DNA of 32,191 nucleotides, from assembly GCA_012842565.1 (NCBI GenBank), contig DUSO01000137.1, positions 1 to 32,191 of the forward strand, given 5' to 3'. The notes beneath the pieces are model-generated. The model saw nothing but the letters and a program-made list of their open reading frames with translations, had not been told where the DNA came from and ran no database searches. Origin of the DNA: Bacillota bacterium. Lineage in GTDB: Bacteria; Bacillota; SHA-98; Ch115. This document shows positions 8,498 to 15,331 of the stretch, piece by piece (within the stretch, counting starts at the first letter, position 1; each line of letters opens with the position of its first letter). Position numbers and translations under genes: made by a program.

Positions 8498-8654
8498 GGA
8501 TAGGCAGGTCTCCTGGCTCCCGGATCATAGCTCCCTTCCCGCCTTCCCCGGCAGGGTGGCACCCTGGGAAGCTGCTCCCCGGTTACAGTGGCGCGTCCGC
8601 CCAGGCCTTGCACCTGGTTCCCTATTCTCCCCCATTAGAGGGGGGCACCTATCC
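8498..8654 (-). promoter_or_regulatory. Cobalamin (B12) riboswitch
   Basis: Read on the minus strand, the RNA begins GGATAGG (8654-8648), which pairs perfectly with CCTATCC (8504-8498) as closing stem P1. Inside are the cobalamin-riboswitch landmarks in order: GGAACCAGGTGCAAGGCCTG, GCGCCACTGTAACCGGGGAGC (core B12 box), GGGAAGG and GAGCCAGGAGACCTGCC. The 3' end is 38 bases before the nrdD start codon. No T-tailed terminator lies between, so control probably works by hiding the AAGGAG site. Adenosylcobalamin binding is expected to shut off nrdDG. Confidence 0.95.
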
Positions 8655-8714
8655 AGCATCTATGTTGATTCTTCTTTTTTCCTAACCGATGGGGTTATAC
8701 CAAGAGTATATTCG

Positions 8715-9665
8715 TCAGGCGGGAGCAAACTCCTTCAGAATGTGCTCCAATTTTTCCCATATTGCCTTCATGGCTTCTACTGCTGGACCTTCTCCATAGT
8801 CAATCACGGGAATACCATTTATCAGTGCCCGGACTACGTCCTCGTCAAAAGGTATCCTCCCCAAGACTTCTATCCCTTCACCACGGCAATAGTCCTCGAT
8901 TTCCATCGACTTCCGTTGGTCAAGGTCATGCTTATTTATGCATACAGCAGCCCTTACGCCAAAGTGTTGCGCCAACTCTAATGCCCTTGTGAGGTCGTGT
9001 AGTCCCGAAATGGTCGGTTCTGTGACGACAAGGGCCAGGTCTATCCCTGACATTGAAGATATGACAGGACAACCTATCCCCGGTGGGCCGTCGATGATTA
9101 TGTAGTCCAGCCCGTGTTCCTCAGCGATAGCCTTGGATGCCTCTCTGACTTCAGCGACAAGTTTGCCGGAATTTTCTTCGGCGATTCCAAGCCTGGCATG
9201 AACCAGGGGGCCATAGGGGGTGTCAGAGACAAACCAATGGCCTGAGAGGTGGTCCTCCATCTCTATTGCGCCATGTGGGCAAGCGTGATAACATACGGCG
9301 CATCCCTCACAGTAGATTGGGTTGATCGTGTATGAGGGGCTGGCCGAGTTATCATTCGGACCGTAGTAGATGTCGCCGTGGTTGCCCTTAGGCTCATCAG
9401 GCCCGGTGACGGCGTGAAAACGGCAGACTTGCTCGCACCTGCCACAGCCGGCGCACCTCCCTTGATCTATTACAGCCTTTCTGGAGCCACAGAATTCATG
9501 GGCTTCACGAGCTACAGGCTTCAGGAGAAGGTGAAGGTCGGCGGCATCTACATCGCAGTCCGCCAATACCTTGTTTTTGGCCAAGGTTGCGAAAGCCCCT
9601 ACGATGGATGTCTTGCCTGTGCCACCCTTGCCGCTAATGACCAGCAGTTCTCTTGGTTCTTTCAT
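8715..9665 (-). CDS. MinD/ParA-type ATPase with inserted double [4Fe-4S] ferredoxin domain (1)
   Basis: This 316-residue P-loop ATPase of the MinD/Mrp branch has a deviant Walker A motif (SGKGGTGKTS, residues 11-20). A bacterial ferredoxin module is inserted after the first half of the ATPase fold. Cysteines 71, 74, 77 and 81 (CAGCGRCEQVC) and 119, 122, 125 and 129 (CEGCAVCYHAC) should bind two [4Fe-4S] clusters. The fold resumes with YIIIDGPPGIGCPVIS (switch II) and a TEPTISGLHD segment. The ATG follows GAGGAG by about 9 bases, and the start lies within the 3' end of the paralogous ATPase gene, so the two are translationally coupled. The family is common in anaerobes beside NifX/Mrp genes and is thought to act in metallocluster handling, but no reaction is established. 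Confidence 0.9.
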   Translation of the reverse strand: MKEPRELLVISGKGGTGKTSIVGAFATLAKNKVLADCDVDAADLHLLLKPVAREAHEFCGSRKAVIDQGRCAGCGRCEQVCRFHAVTGPDEPKGNHGDIYYGPNDNSASPSYTINPIYCEGCAVCYHACPHGAIEMEDHLSGHWFVSDTPYGPLVHARLGIAEENSGKLVAEVREASKAIAEEHGLDYIIIDGPPGIGCPVISSMSGIDLALVVTEPTISGLHDLTRALELAQHFGVRAAVCINKHDLDQRKSMEIEDYCRGEGIEVLGRIPFDEDVVRALINGIPVIDYGEGPAVEAMKAIWEKLEHILKEFAPA

Positions 9666-10521
9666 TTTCTAAAGTCTCCTCGATCTTTTGCCAGAGCTCC
9701 TTAAAAGCGCGTTTGAGCTCAGCGAATTCCTCCACGAGACGGCCCCCTCGAGCATAGCAGGCGGCGTACCTCCGATCAAAGGGGATCTCCAGCAGGATAG
9801 GTATCCCTTCCTGCTGGCAATACGATTTGATGGAGACAAGATCACCGAGTCCCGAACGATTGATGACCACTCCGAATGGTACGCCGAGCTGTCTTACCAT
9901 GCCTACTGCCAGGATAAGGTCATTCAGGCCGAAGGGCGTCGGCTCGGTAACCAGCAGGCAGAAATCTACGCCTGCCACCGAATTTACCACAGGGCAGGAG
10001 GTGCCTGGTGGTGCATCGATGATGGTGACCCAGCCTTTGACGTCTCCCATGGTCTTTCGCCTTACGGCCCTGATTACCGGTGGGGCGAGGGCGGAGCCGA
10101 CACTGAGCCTTCCCTGGACAAAACCAATCCTTCCGGCTTTCCCGCTTTCTATGACGCCTATCTCAACTGGCTTTTCCGAGATAGCGCCTGTTGGACAGAA
10201 TAGGCTGCATCCTCCACATCCGTGGCAGAGCTCCGGGAAGGTAATCGCCTGATTGCCTGTCATAATTATGGAATGAAAGGCACAGACCTTCGCACACCTT
10301 CCACACCCATTGCAACGGGAACTGTCGATATCCGGCACAGGCATCGTTACGCCTTCGGCCATATCAAGGGTGGGGCGAAGGAAGAGATGGCAATCAGGTT
10401 CTTCGACGTCGCAATCCAGGACCTGCACGTGGAGTGTCGCTTCGAGGGTGAGGGCCAGGTTAACGGCGATAGTGGTTTTGCCTGTGCCTCCCTTTCCACT
10501 GGCTACTGCGAGGATCATCAT
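9634..10521 (-). CDS. MinD/ParA-type ATPase with inserted double [4Fe-4S] ferredoxin domain (2)
   Basis: This is a 295-residue paralogue of the downstream ATPase with the same layout. Walker A is SGKGGTGKTT (residues 8-17 from the chosen start), and ferredoxin cysteines are at 70, 73, 76, 80 (CNGCGRCAKVC) and 99, 102, 105, 109 (CHGCGGCSLFC). Switch II is IIDAPPGTSCPVV, followed by TEPTPFGLNDL. I chose the tandem ATG at 10521/10518 because the ATPase fold begins directly there; an in-frame ATG at 10572 would add an unrelated Pro/Gly-rich tail overlapping the upstream gene. The pair probably works as a heterodimer, an inference from their adjacency and 32-base overlap. Confidence 0.9.
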   Translation of the reverse strand: MMILAVASGKGGTGKTTIAVNLALTLEATLHVQVLDCDVEEPDCHLFLRPTLDMAEGVTMPVPDIDSSRCNGCGRCAKVCAFHSIIMTGNQAITFPELCHGCGGCSLFCPTGAISEKPVEIGVIESGKAGRIGFVQGRLSVGSALAPPVIRAVRRKTMGDVKGWVTIIDAPPGTSCPVVNSVAGVDFCLLVTEPTPFGLNDLILAVGMVRQLGVPFGVVINRSGLGDLVSIKSYCQQEGIPILLEIPFDRRYAACYARGGRLVEEFAELKRAFKELWQKIEETLENERTKRTAGH

Positions 10522-10535
10522 ATCACCGCGATTTA

Positions 10536-10931
10536 TTACTGGGCCCGGCGATCCTGGTTGTGCCAGCTGCATAAATGGCGACCCCTGTCGTGGTGGCTCC
10601 CATCATGGTCGCAGAGGCTTTCGCCGGCCTGGAGGTTTCCTGCCAGATACGCCTTGACAACCTCATCTACATATCCTGAGACGCCTACCACCGTCTCAAG
10701 GCCCTTTTCACGGAAAAGCCCTTGTGCCCTTGGGCCCATGCCACCCGCTATGATGCAAGAGATTCCCAGCTGGGCAAGATAACCCGGCAAAAATCCCGGC
10801 TCATGCCCGGGGTTAGGGATGACAATCGAGTTTTGCACCCTGCCGTTATCTACGGTCACTATGGTATATTCGGGGCAGCGCCCGAAGTGCCCGGCAACCA
10901 TATTCCCGTCTGTTGCTACGGCAATTTTCAC
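10536..10931 (-). CDS. NifX/NifB-C type FeMo-cofactor-binding-like protein (2)
   Basis: This is a 131-residue protein of the dinitrogenase iron-molybdenum cofactor biosynthesis (NifX, NafY, NifB C-terminal) fold. It shows KIAVATDG, the VAGHFGRCPEYTI motif (His/Cys region that binds cluster precursors in nitrogenase relatives) and LGISCIIAGGMGPRAQGLF, a strand-loop typical of the family. The tail is rich in His, Cys and Asp (CDHDGSHHDRGRHLCSWH), a likely extra metal-binding segment. I prefer the GTG at 10931, which follows GGAG by 9 bases and restores the usual MKIAVATDG opening; a TTG at 10940 is also possible. No nif structural gene is visible, so a role in nitrogenase is not implied. Confidence 0.88.
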   Translation of the reverse strand: MKIAVATDGNMVAGHFGRCPEYTIVTVDNGRVQNSIVIPNPGHEPGFLPGYLAQLGISCIIAGGMGPRAQGLFREKGLETVVGVSGYVDEVVKAYLAGNLQAGESLCDHDGSHHDRGRHLCSWHNQDRRAQ

Positions 10932-10936
10932 AGACT

Positions 10937-11317
10937 TCAACTCCTGTTCATTCCAGAGTGAGAGCTTACCGTCGCTATGGAGAGCGCTACAAGTTCGCCC
11001 TTTTTGTAGCTTTCCAGTGCTTCACGTACGGTCCCGGAACCTGCCGCATATACTTTTATTCCTGCCATCCGGAGCGCGCGCATTGCATTTGGGCCAACAT
11101 TTCCTGTAATTACAGCCTCGACATGCTTGTCAGCCAGGAATTGTGCGCTCTCTGGCCCTGCGCCTCCCGAGGCCGTGGCGGCCTGGTTGACTAAAGATTC
11201 GAAATGCCCACCTTCCGGATCGCCGATTATGAAGTACCTACACCGTCCGAAACGGGGATCCAAAGGTGAATCGAAATCGGGTCCTTGTGCCGTAATGGCC
11301 ACTTTCACATGCCCCAC
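10937..11317 (-). CDS. NifX/NifB-C type FeMo-cofactor-binding-like protein (1)
   Basis: This is a 126-residue relative of the next gene. Features are VKVAITAQGPDFDSPLDPRFGRCRYFII (the conserved DPRFGRC loop), NQAATASGGAG, and VEAVITGNVGPNAMRAL followed by GIKVYAAG. These place it in the NifX-like fold that carries Fe-S or FeMo-type clusters in nitrogenase-bearing organisms; here the client is unknown. The ATG follows GGGGAGG. Five bases separate its stop from the preferred start of the second NifX-like gene, so the two are one operon. A strong hairpin and tandem repeats lie upstream and may insulate it from the DUF5320 gene. Confidence 0.88.
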   Translation of the reverse strand: MGHVKVAITAQGPDFDSPLDPRFGRCRYFIIGDPEGGHFESLVNQAATASGGAGPESAQFLADKHVEAVITGNVGPNAMRALRMAGIKVYAAGSGTVREALESYKKGELVALSIATVSSHSGMNRS

Positions 11318-11338
11318 CTCCCCAGGTCCATTCTTTCC

Positions 11339-11428
11339 TTCCGAAGCTTGGCGAGGTTCTGATGCTCAGCAAAAGTCCGACGCCCAGCGAAATTCTGATG
11401 CCCAATGAGATCCCGATGCCCGGCGAGC
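11339..11428. repeat. Five imperfect 18-bp tandem repeats
   Basis: Five consecutive 18-base units start at 11339, 11357, 11375, 11393 and 11411, with approximate consensus TTCYGATGCCCAGCGARA on the plus strand. Every unit keeps the GA and GC core. The array lies between the DUF5320 gene's hairpin and the first NifX-like gene, hence in the 5' leader of the latter. Eighteen bases is a whole number of codons; one plus frame reads SDAQxx repeats, but I see no real gene there. Confidence 0.7.
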
Positions 11429-11469
11429 AAAAAGGGGATAGATGGAGGCGGACACGGCACGCCTCCATC
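11429..11469 (-). terminator. Hairpin terminator after DUF5320 gene
   Basis: On the minus strand a perfect 9-base stem, GATGGAGGC pairing with GCCTCCATC (11469-11461 with 11449-11441), has an 11-base loop and is followed by TATCCCCTTTTT. It lies about 30 bases after the DUF5320 stop. The T-run starts seven bases after the stem, so termination may be partial, allowing read-through into the NifX/MinD genes. Confidence 0.55.
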
Positions 11470-11500
11470 TAATCCCATAGTGCATTGGGCGGAGTTTGCT

Positions 11501-11944
11501 TTACTTACTGCCTTCGGCTTTGTCCTTTTCAGAACTTCCGAGATCCTTCAGGCGTTCCTCAATCTCTTTGAGTTCTTCCCTAAGGTACTCGGCCTGTTGC
11601 TTGAGGAATGCCATTTCCTGTTCGGAGGTTGGCTGGGCTACCTGCCCTGCGTATGACGCTCCGGGAAAGGGAGCCCCGTAGTAGGCGGGATAGCCAGGTG
11701 TAGCCCAACCAGGGTAACCAACCCAACCAGGGTAACGAAAGCGGGCCCAGCCTGGCAGGCCGGTTGCGTAATACATCCACCTCCAACCCCGGCCCCGGCC
11801 CAATCCCAGACCGCGGCCGAATCCAAACCAGCGGCCTCCAATGGGGTTCATAAACCCGGGGACTGGATAACCTGCGCAGTACCCCGCCGCCCTTCCTGTC
11901 ATGGGACCAAGTCCCATCGGTCCAGTACCGTCACCTCGTGGCAT
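11501..11944 (-). CDS. DUF5320 family Gly/aromatic-rich protein
   Basis: This 147-residue protein starts with MPRGDGTGPMGLGPMTGRAAGYC, the signature of DUF5320 proteins found beside Mrp/NifX genes in anaerobes. The middle (about residues 25-105) is low-complexity and rich in Gly, Trp, Tyr, Phe and Pro (repeated YPGWVGYPGW-like units). The end (about 107-140) is a coiled coil (EQEMAFLKQQAEYLREELKEIEERLKDL). Function is unknown; a scaffold or oligomerising partner is a guess from composition. The start lies 3 bases after the mrp stop and AAGGAGGG sits at the end of mrp, so translation is closely coupled. Confidence 0.85.
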   Translation of the reverse strand: MPRGDGTGPMGLGPMTGRAAGYCAGYPVPGFMNPIGGRWFGFGRGLGLGRGRGWRWMYYATGLPGWARFRYPGWVGYPGWATPGYPAYYGAPFPGASYAGQVAQPTSEQEMAFLKQQAEYLREELKEIEERLKDLGSSEKDKAEGSK

Positions 11945-11947
11945 GTC

Positions 11948-12757
11948 TTAACCCTCCTTTGCCACTCGTGTTGATGCCAGGTTAGCGATATCTACCTGGT
12001 TAATGATGTCCTTCACCAATGGACTGCTGTAAGTCTCGATCTGGCCTTTGTCACATAATTCTGCAAGTCTAGCATCGATGGGTAAAGTCCCTAGAAACGG
12101 TATCTCCATAGCCCGGGCTACTTCTTCCCCCTTGCTCGGGCCAAATATCCTGAGTATCTCACCGCACCTGGGGCATACCGCGTAGCTCATATTCTCAATG
12201 AGTCCAAGTACAGGTGTCTTCATTATTGAGGCCATCTTGATGGCCTTTTTTACCACCATAGTCGCCAGCTCCTGAGGCGAAGATACGATTATCAAGCCAT
12301 CCAAAGGCAGAGACTGCATCACGGTGAGTGGTGCGTCCCCTGTGCCCGGCGGGAGGTCTACCAGCAGGTAGTCAAGGTCGCCCCAAACGACGTCCGTCCA
12401 GAACTGTTTGACTGCCCCCGCAATAAGAGGGCCACGCCAGACGACAGGGTCATCCTCGTGCGCAAGGAGGAGGTTCAGCGACATCACTTCTATCCCGAGC
12501 TGAGTCTTTGCGGGGAGGATTCCAAATTCAAAGTTCTCGGCATGTGAATGGATGCCAAATATCTTGGGTATGCTTGGACCGGTTATGTCGGCATCAAGGA
12601 CGCCGACCTTGTACCCCTTTTTTGCAAAGGCTACGGCCAAAAGGGCTGTCACCGAGGATTTGCCGACCCCGCCCTTGCCGCTCATTACCGCCATGACATG
12701 TGCGATTTTGCTCAATTCGTTCTGTTTTTCCTTGGGCAACTCACTTTGTCTTTCCAT
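11948..12757 (-). CDS. mrp: Mrp/NBP35-type Fe-S cluster carrier ATPase
   Basis: This is a 269-residue Mrp/ApbC-family P-loop ATPase that holds and transfers [4Fe-4S] clusters as a dimer in the cytosol. It shows Walker A SGKGGVGKSS (residues 26-35), DADITGPSIPKIFG (51-68), VVWRGP and DYLLVDLPPGTGD (129-141). The dimer-interface CPRC cysteines (195 and 198) after ENMSY bind the cluster. The extra N-terminal DUF59 domain found in some Mrp proteins is absent, as is usual in anaerobes. It is the first gene of the Mrp-DUF5320-NifX-NifX-MinD-MinD set and follows a strong promoter with a roughly 115-base leader. Confidence 0.92.
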   Translation of the reverse strand: MERQSELPKEKQNELSKIAHVMAVMSGKGGVGKSSVTALLAVAFAKKGYKVGVLDADITGPSIPKIFGIHSHAENFEFGILPAKTQLGIEVMSLNLLLAHEDDPVVWRGPLIAGAVKQFWTDVVWGDLDYLLVDLPPGTGDAPLTVMQSLPLDGLIIVSSPQELATMVVKKAIKMASIMKTPVLGLIENMSYAVCPRCGEILRIFGPSKGEEVARAMEIPFLGTLPIDARLAELCDKGQIETYSSPLVKDIINQVDIANLASTRVAKEG

Positions 12758-13112
12758 CTACTTGCCCCCAGGGTTCATCATAATAGCTTCATAATAGCCG
12801 CCCATGCCACCCTGGTGGACCACTGAAAGGATGAGAATAGCGTCGGGTTATCTTCAGGGTAGTGGGCTTATGCTCATTTATAGTATAACCCTGTTTTGGG
12901 CATATGTCAACAAATATAGTGAAAATCTTGACGTGGATAGATGAGGGAGGAGGGAACGCCTGGCCTTCAGGTGCAAGATTTGGAGGGGTGATGCCTCGTT
13001 CCTGCCCAGATTATACGTCAGGTTTTCCGCGGAAACAGGTGAGTCCCGTTATGGTCACCCAGCAGTGAACTCTATGGATGTCGGCGAAAGAGGCACCGCA
13101 ACCATCACCCGG
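12758..13112. other. Intergenic region upstream of mrp
   Basis: This 355-base region holds the mrp promoter (12882-12910) and leader but no convincing gene. In the leader a 10-base motif TCATAATAGC is repeated at 12778-12787 and 12789-12798, one helical turn apart. Farther upstream is a perfect 12-base palindrome, TTTCCGCGGAAA, at 13024-13035, between the promoter and the end of the metallo-beta-lactamase gene. No terminator with a clear T-run was found. Confidence 0.5.
12882..12910 (-). promoter_or_regulatory. Sigma-A promoter for the mrp operon
   Basis: On the minus strand a perfect TTGACA (12910-12905) is followed by 17 bases and TATACT (12887-12882), 11 of 12 consensus positions. Transcription should begin near 12875 and leave a leader of about 115 bases before the mrp ATG at 12757. 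Confidence 0.85.
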
Positions 13113-13997
13113 TTATGGCGGGGGTATTATGAACTCCTTACCACAGCTCAATGGGACAAATCTATCTGCCAGGCCCGCATAGAGAGCCATCTGGGCCCGG
13201 AAGCCCGTACAATGCCCTGCAGAAATCCACCTCGGGTTCTGCTTGTTTATTTCTTCCACAGTCCGCTTTATCCGGTCTTCAGGCGCCTCAAGCAGGTGAA
13301 ATCCACCAACGACTCCGTCGAGTTTTTCTCCCGGGTACATGGTCATTGCCTGCCTTATAATGTTCACTATGCCCGCATGGCTGCATCCTGTTATTACCAC
13401 TATTCCGTGATCTTTTACATTCGCGACCAGTGATATATCATCAATCATGTCATCCCGTACCGTTCTCCCGTTCCTTATTGTATAGAGATTCAATCCGACT
13501 TCCTCGAAGTCGGTGACTCGCGGCACCTCTCCTGTAGTTGATAGCCCTGGCATAAGTTGAAGGGGATCTCTGGTGAGATACAGTCTTCCGCCATTTGAGG
13601 TAATATCGGGAGCCTGGTTTCCCTGCGCGACGCCGGAATGTCTGAGGTACGGATCTGTGACAAAGTTTAACCTAAAACTATCAGGATGCGCTATCACAGG
13701 TAGGTCGTCTTTTCCGATGTCTGTGAGCAGCGCTGCGACCCCCGTTGTGTGGTCATAGTGGCAATGGGTCAACACAACCATATCTATATCCCGTGGATTG
13801 ATTCCCAGGAGATCCATGTTATGGCGCAGGGCAGCGTAATTTTGTCCCACGTCCACGACTATTCGCTTCGATGTCTCGCCCGTCCTGGCCTCGACGAGGA
13901 ATGAAATTCCATGCTGCGCCAAAAGACGCCTCCCGTGACCAACTGTATTCTCGGTCAATACGAGTATCCTCAGATAATCTAACTGTTTGTTGGACAT
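13113..13997 (-). CDS. Metallo-beta-lactamase-fold metallohydrolase
   Basis: This 294-residue hydrolase has the HxHxDH metal motif (THCHYDHTTG; H78, H80, D82, H83), a third ligand region TGCSHAGIVN (about 203-212) and a late SAGHCTG histidine. The general pattern and length match the subgroup annotated as 7,8-dihydropterin-6-methyl-4-(beta-D-ribofuranosyl)aminobenzene 5'-phosphate synthase-like, but that specific activity is not demonstrated for most members. I call it only an MBL-fold hydrolase with two likely metal ions, cytosolic. It follows a frameshifted small ORF whose last codons contain its AGGATGAG ribosome binding site, and it precedes the mrp promoter region on the same strand. Confidence 0.87.
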   Translation of the reverse strand: MSNKQLDYLRILVLTENTVGHGRRLLAQHGISFLVEARTGETSKRIVVDVGQNYAALRHNMDLLGINPRDIDMVVLTHCHYDHTTGVAALLTDIGKDDLPVIAHPDSFRLNFVTDPYLRHSGVAQGNQAPDITSNGGRLYLTRDPLQLMPGLSTTGEVPRVTDFEEVGLNLYTIRNGRTVRDDMIDDISLVANVKDHGIVVITGCSHAGIVNIIRQAMTMYPGEKLDGVVGGFHLLEAPEDRIKRTVEEINKQNPRWISAGHCTGFRAQMALYAGLADRFVPLSCGKEFIIPPP

Positions 13998-14219
13998 TTA
14001 GTATCTCATCCTCATGATTGCCATCTCCGCCGCGTTGACCAGTTGATATGCGATTGGCGAGGCGTAAGAACACAGTGAGTTCCTGTCTGGAAAATAGCCA
14101 TGTCATCTGCCTTTACGCAGAATTCCTCATCGTAGGTGAGCATAAGACAATGTCTCAGGCATTTCAACGACAGTGATATTAATACCGGCCGCCTCTTTTG
14201 CATTCTTCGGCAAGATCCA
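13998..14219 (-). pseudogene. Disrupted small ORF, frameshifted
   Basis: Between the zinc-ribbon and MBL genes the minus strand reads as protein-like sequence only if the frame changes twice. One frame gives ILPKNAKEAAGINITVVEM then PETLSYAH; it stops at TGA 14127-14129. A neighbouring frame continues YDEEFCVKADDMAIFQTGTH. The first frame then resumes with SPIAYQLVNAAEMAIMRMRY and stops at 13998, right against the MBL start. The two shifts compensate, as in a recently damaged gene or a sequence error. I do not recognise the family. Its tight placement in the gene series supports a real ancestral gene of about 74 codons. Confidence 0.4.
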
Positions 14220-14423
14220 CTACGATAAACCCGCTTTGGCCCCGCATTGAAGGCATGTCATTTGGTAGCAGGGAACTCCCCTCTGGTGAGGTACAATCGC
14301 GCCACAAGCCGGGCAGATGCACTCGCCGACCGGACCTACGCCGGGCATGGACCCCCTCATTCTTCCTCTGCCGCCAGCGACCCCTCTAACGAGGGCCCGG
14401 CCGGTGCCGGGCCCCTGTACCAT
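14220..14423 (-). CDS. Small zinc-ribbon protein
   Basis: This 67-residue protein has an N-terminal Gly/Arg-rich stretch (GPGTGRALVRGVAGGRGRMRG) and a C-terminal four-cysteine ribbon (CICPACGAIVPHQRGVPCYQ then CLQCGAK). The pattern CxxCG-x-PHxxGxPC-x(n)-CxxCG recalls small proteins near DUF5320 and Mrp genes in anaerobic Firmicutes. It would bind zinc or an Fe-S cluster; which is not evident. It starts 11 bases after the corrinoid gene's stop, with AGG upstream, and is probably co-transcribed. Length and cysteine spacing argue that it is not a chance frame. Confidence 0.65.
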   Translation of the reverse strand: MVQGPGTGRALVRGVAGGRGRMRGSMPGVGPVGECICPACGAIVPHQRGVPCYQMTCLQCGAKAGLS

Positions 14424-14434
14424 GCAACCTGTTT

Positions 14435-15073
14435 TTACACGAGCAGCCGCCTGGCCAGTTCAACAGCAGAAGCGGCGTCCGGCGCATAACCGTCAGCCCC
14501 TATCTTGTCGCAGTAGGCCTGGGTAACCGGCGCGCCGCCTATCATGACCTTGACTCGGTGCCTCAGGCCTGCCGCGATCAGGGCGTTGATCGTGTCCTTC
14601 ATCGCCGGCATGGTCGTGGTAAGAAGGGCCGACATCCCGATATGAGTCGGGTTGAACTCCTCTACCGCCTTGACGAATTGCTGGGGAGAGATGTTGGTGC
14701 CGAGGTCGATGACCTGAAAGCCTCCGCCTTCCAGCATCATTCCCACGAGCTTTTTCCCTATATCGTGTACATCCCCGCGGACCGTTCCCAGGACGACCTT
14801 GCCCAGAGGCCTTGTATTGCTTATCGCGAGCAATGGGCGCAGGATGTCCATGGCGGCGTGCATGGCACGAGCAGCCATGATCACCTCCGGGAGATAGATC
14901 TCGTTGTTCTTGAATTTCTCTCCGACTACCGCCATCCCCGCGATAAGCCCTTTGTCAAGTATCTCAGTCGCCGGGATTCCTATCTCCAGGGCATTCCTGG
15001 TCGTCTCTGCTGCAGAAGCCTGGTCCCCGCGAAGCAGGCAAGATGCAAGATTTTCAAGGATTTCTGCGTTCAT
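14435..15073 (-). CDS. Corrinoid (B12-binding) methyltransferase carrier protein
   Basis: This is a 212-residue corrinoid protein of the MtbC/MtmC/MetH-cap type. Residues 1-85 form the helical cap (B12-binding-2) domain, and residues 90-212 the Rossmann-like B12-binding domain. The cobalt-coordinating motif is DVHDIG (D101, H103, G106) in GTVRGDVHDIGKKL, followed by the usual IDLGTNISPQQF, SALLTTTMP and IGGAPVT strands. Such proteins carry a methyl group on cobalt between two methyltransferases, often from methylamines, methanol or methoxy compounds. No substrate-specific partner (MtmB, MtbB, MttB) is nearby. An AcsE-like methyltransferase gene diverges from it across a 258-base spacer and is the likely partner. 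A weak promoter (TTGTAT-17-TATTAA) lies upstream. Confidence 0.92.
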   Translation of the reverse strand: MNAEILENLASCLLRGDQASAAETTRNALEIGIPATEILDKGLIAGMAVVGEKFKNNEIYLPEVIMAARAMHAAMDILRPLLAISNTRPLGKVVLGTVRGDVHDIGKKLVGMMLEGGGFQVIDLGTNISPQQFVKAVEEFNPTHIGMSALLTTTMPAMKDTINALIAAGLRHRVKVMIGGAPVTQAYCDKIGADGYAPDAASAVELARRLLV

Positions 15074-15265
15074 AAGGCTCGGCCACCAACTTTCCTTCGC
15101 TCTCCTGCTCGACGCACCGATTCCCTCCTAAACCTTAATATCACAAGAGACGGCTAAATACAAGACGGTGCGGCAGACAGCAATCCGCCAACAGCCACCG
15201 GGGGGTCCGGCTGATAACAAGAATGTAGGAGAATGCCAGCCCGTCCAAATGCCGGCCGGTCCGTC

Positions 15266-15294
15266 TTCCCAAGATGCGGGCTGTGTGCTATACT
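15266..15294 (+). promoter_or_regulatory. Candidate promoter of the methyltransferase gene
   Basis: TTCCCA and TATACT are spaced by 17 bases, about 38 bases before the ATG at 15332. The -10 matches 5 of 6 and the -35 matches 4 of 6. Confidence 0.4.
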
Positions 15295-15331
15295 TCGCAC
15301 ATAAGACGGATGATGGCGGGGGGATCGGAGT

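Noticed and set aside
8461-8613. Extended N-terminus for nrdD starting at 8613
   Set aside because: It runs through the core of the cobalamin riboswitch and encodes Arg/Pro-rich sequence unlike any NrdD.
11339-11428. CRISPR array
   Set aside because: The 18-base units are adjacent without spacers, so they are a tandem repeat.
13065-13433. 122-codon plus ORF overlapping the MBL gene
   Set aside because: The MBL frame has all the metal motifs; this ORF is its antisense shadow with irregular composition.
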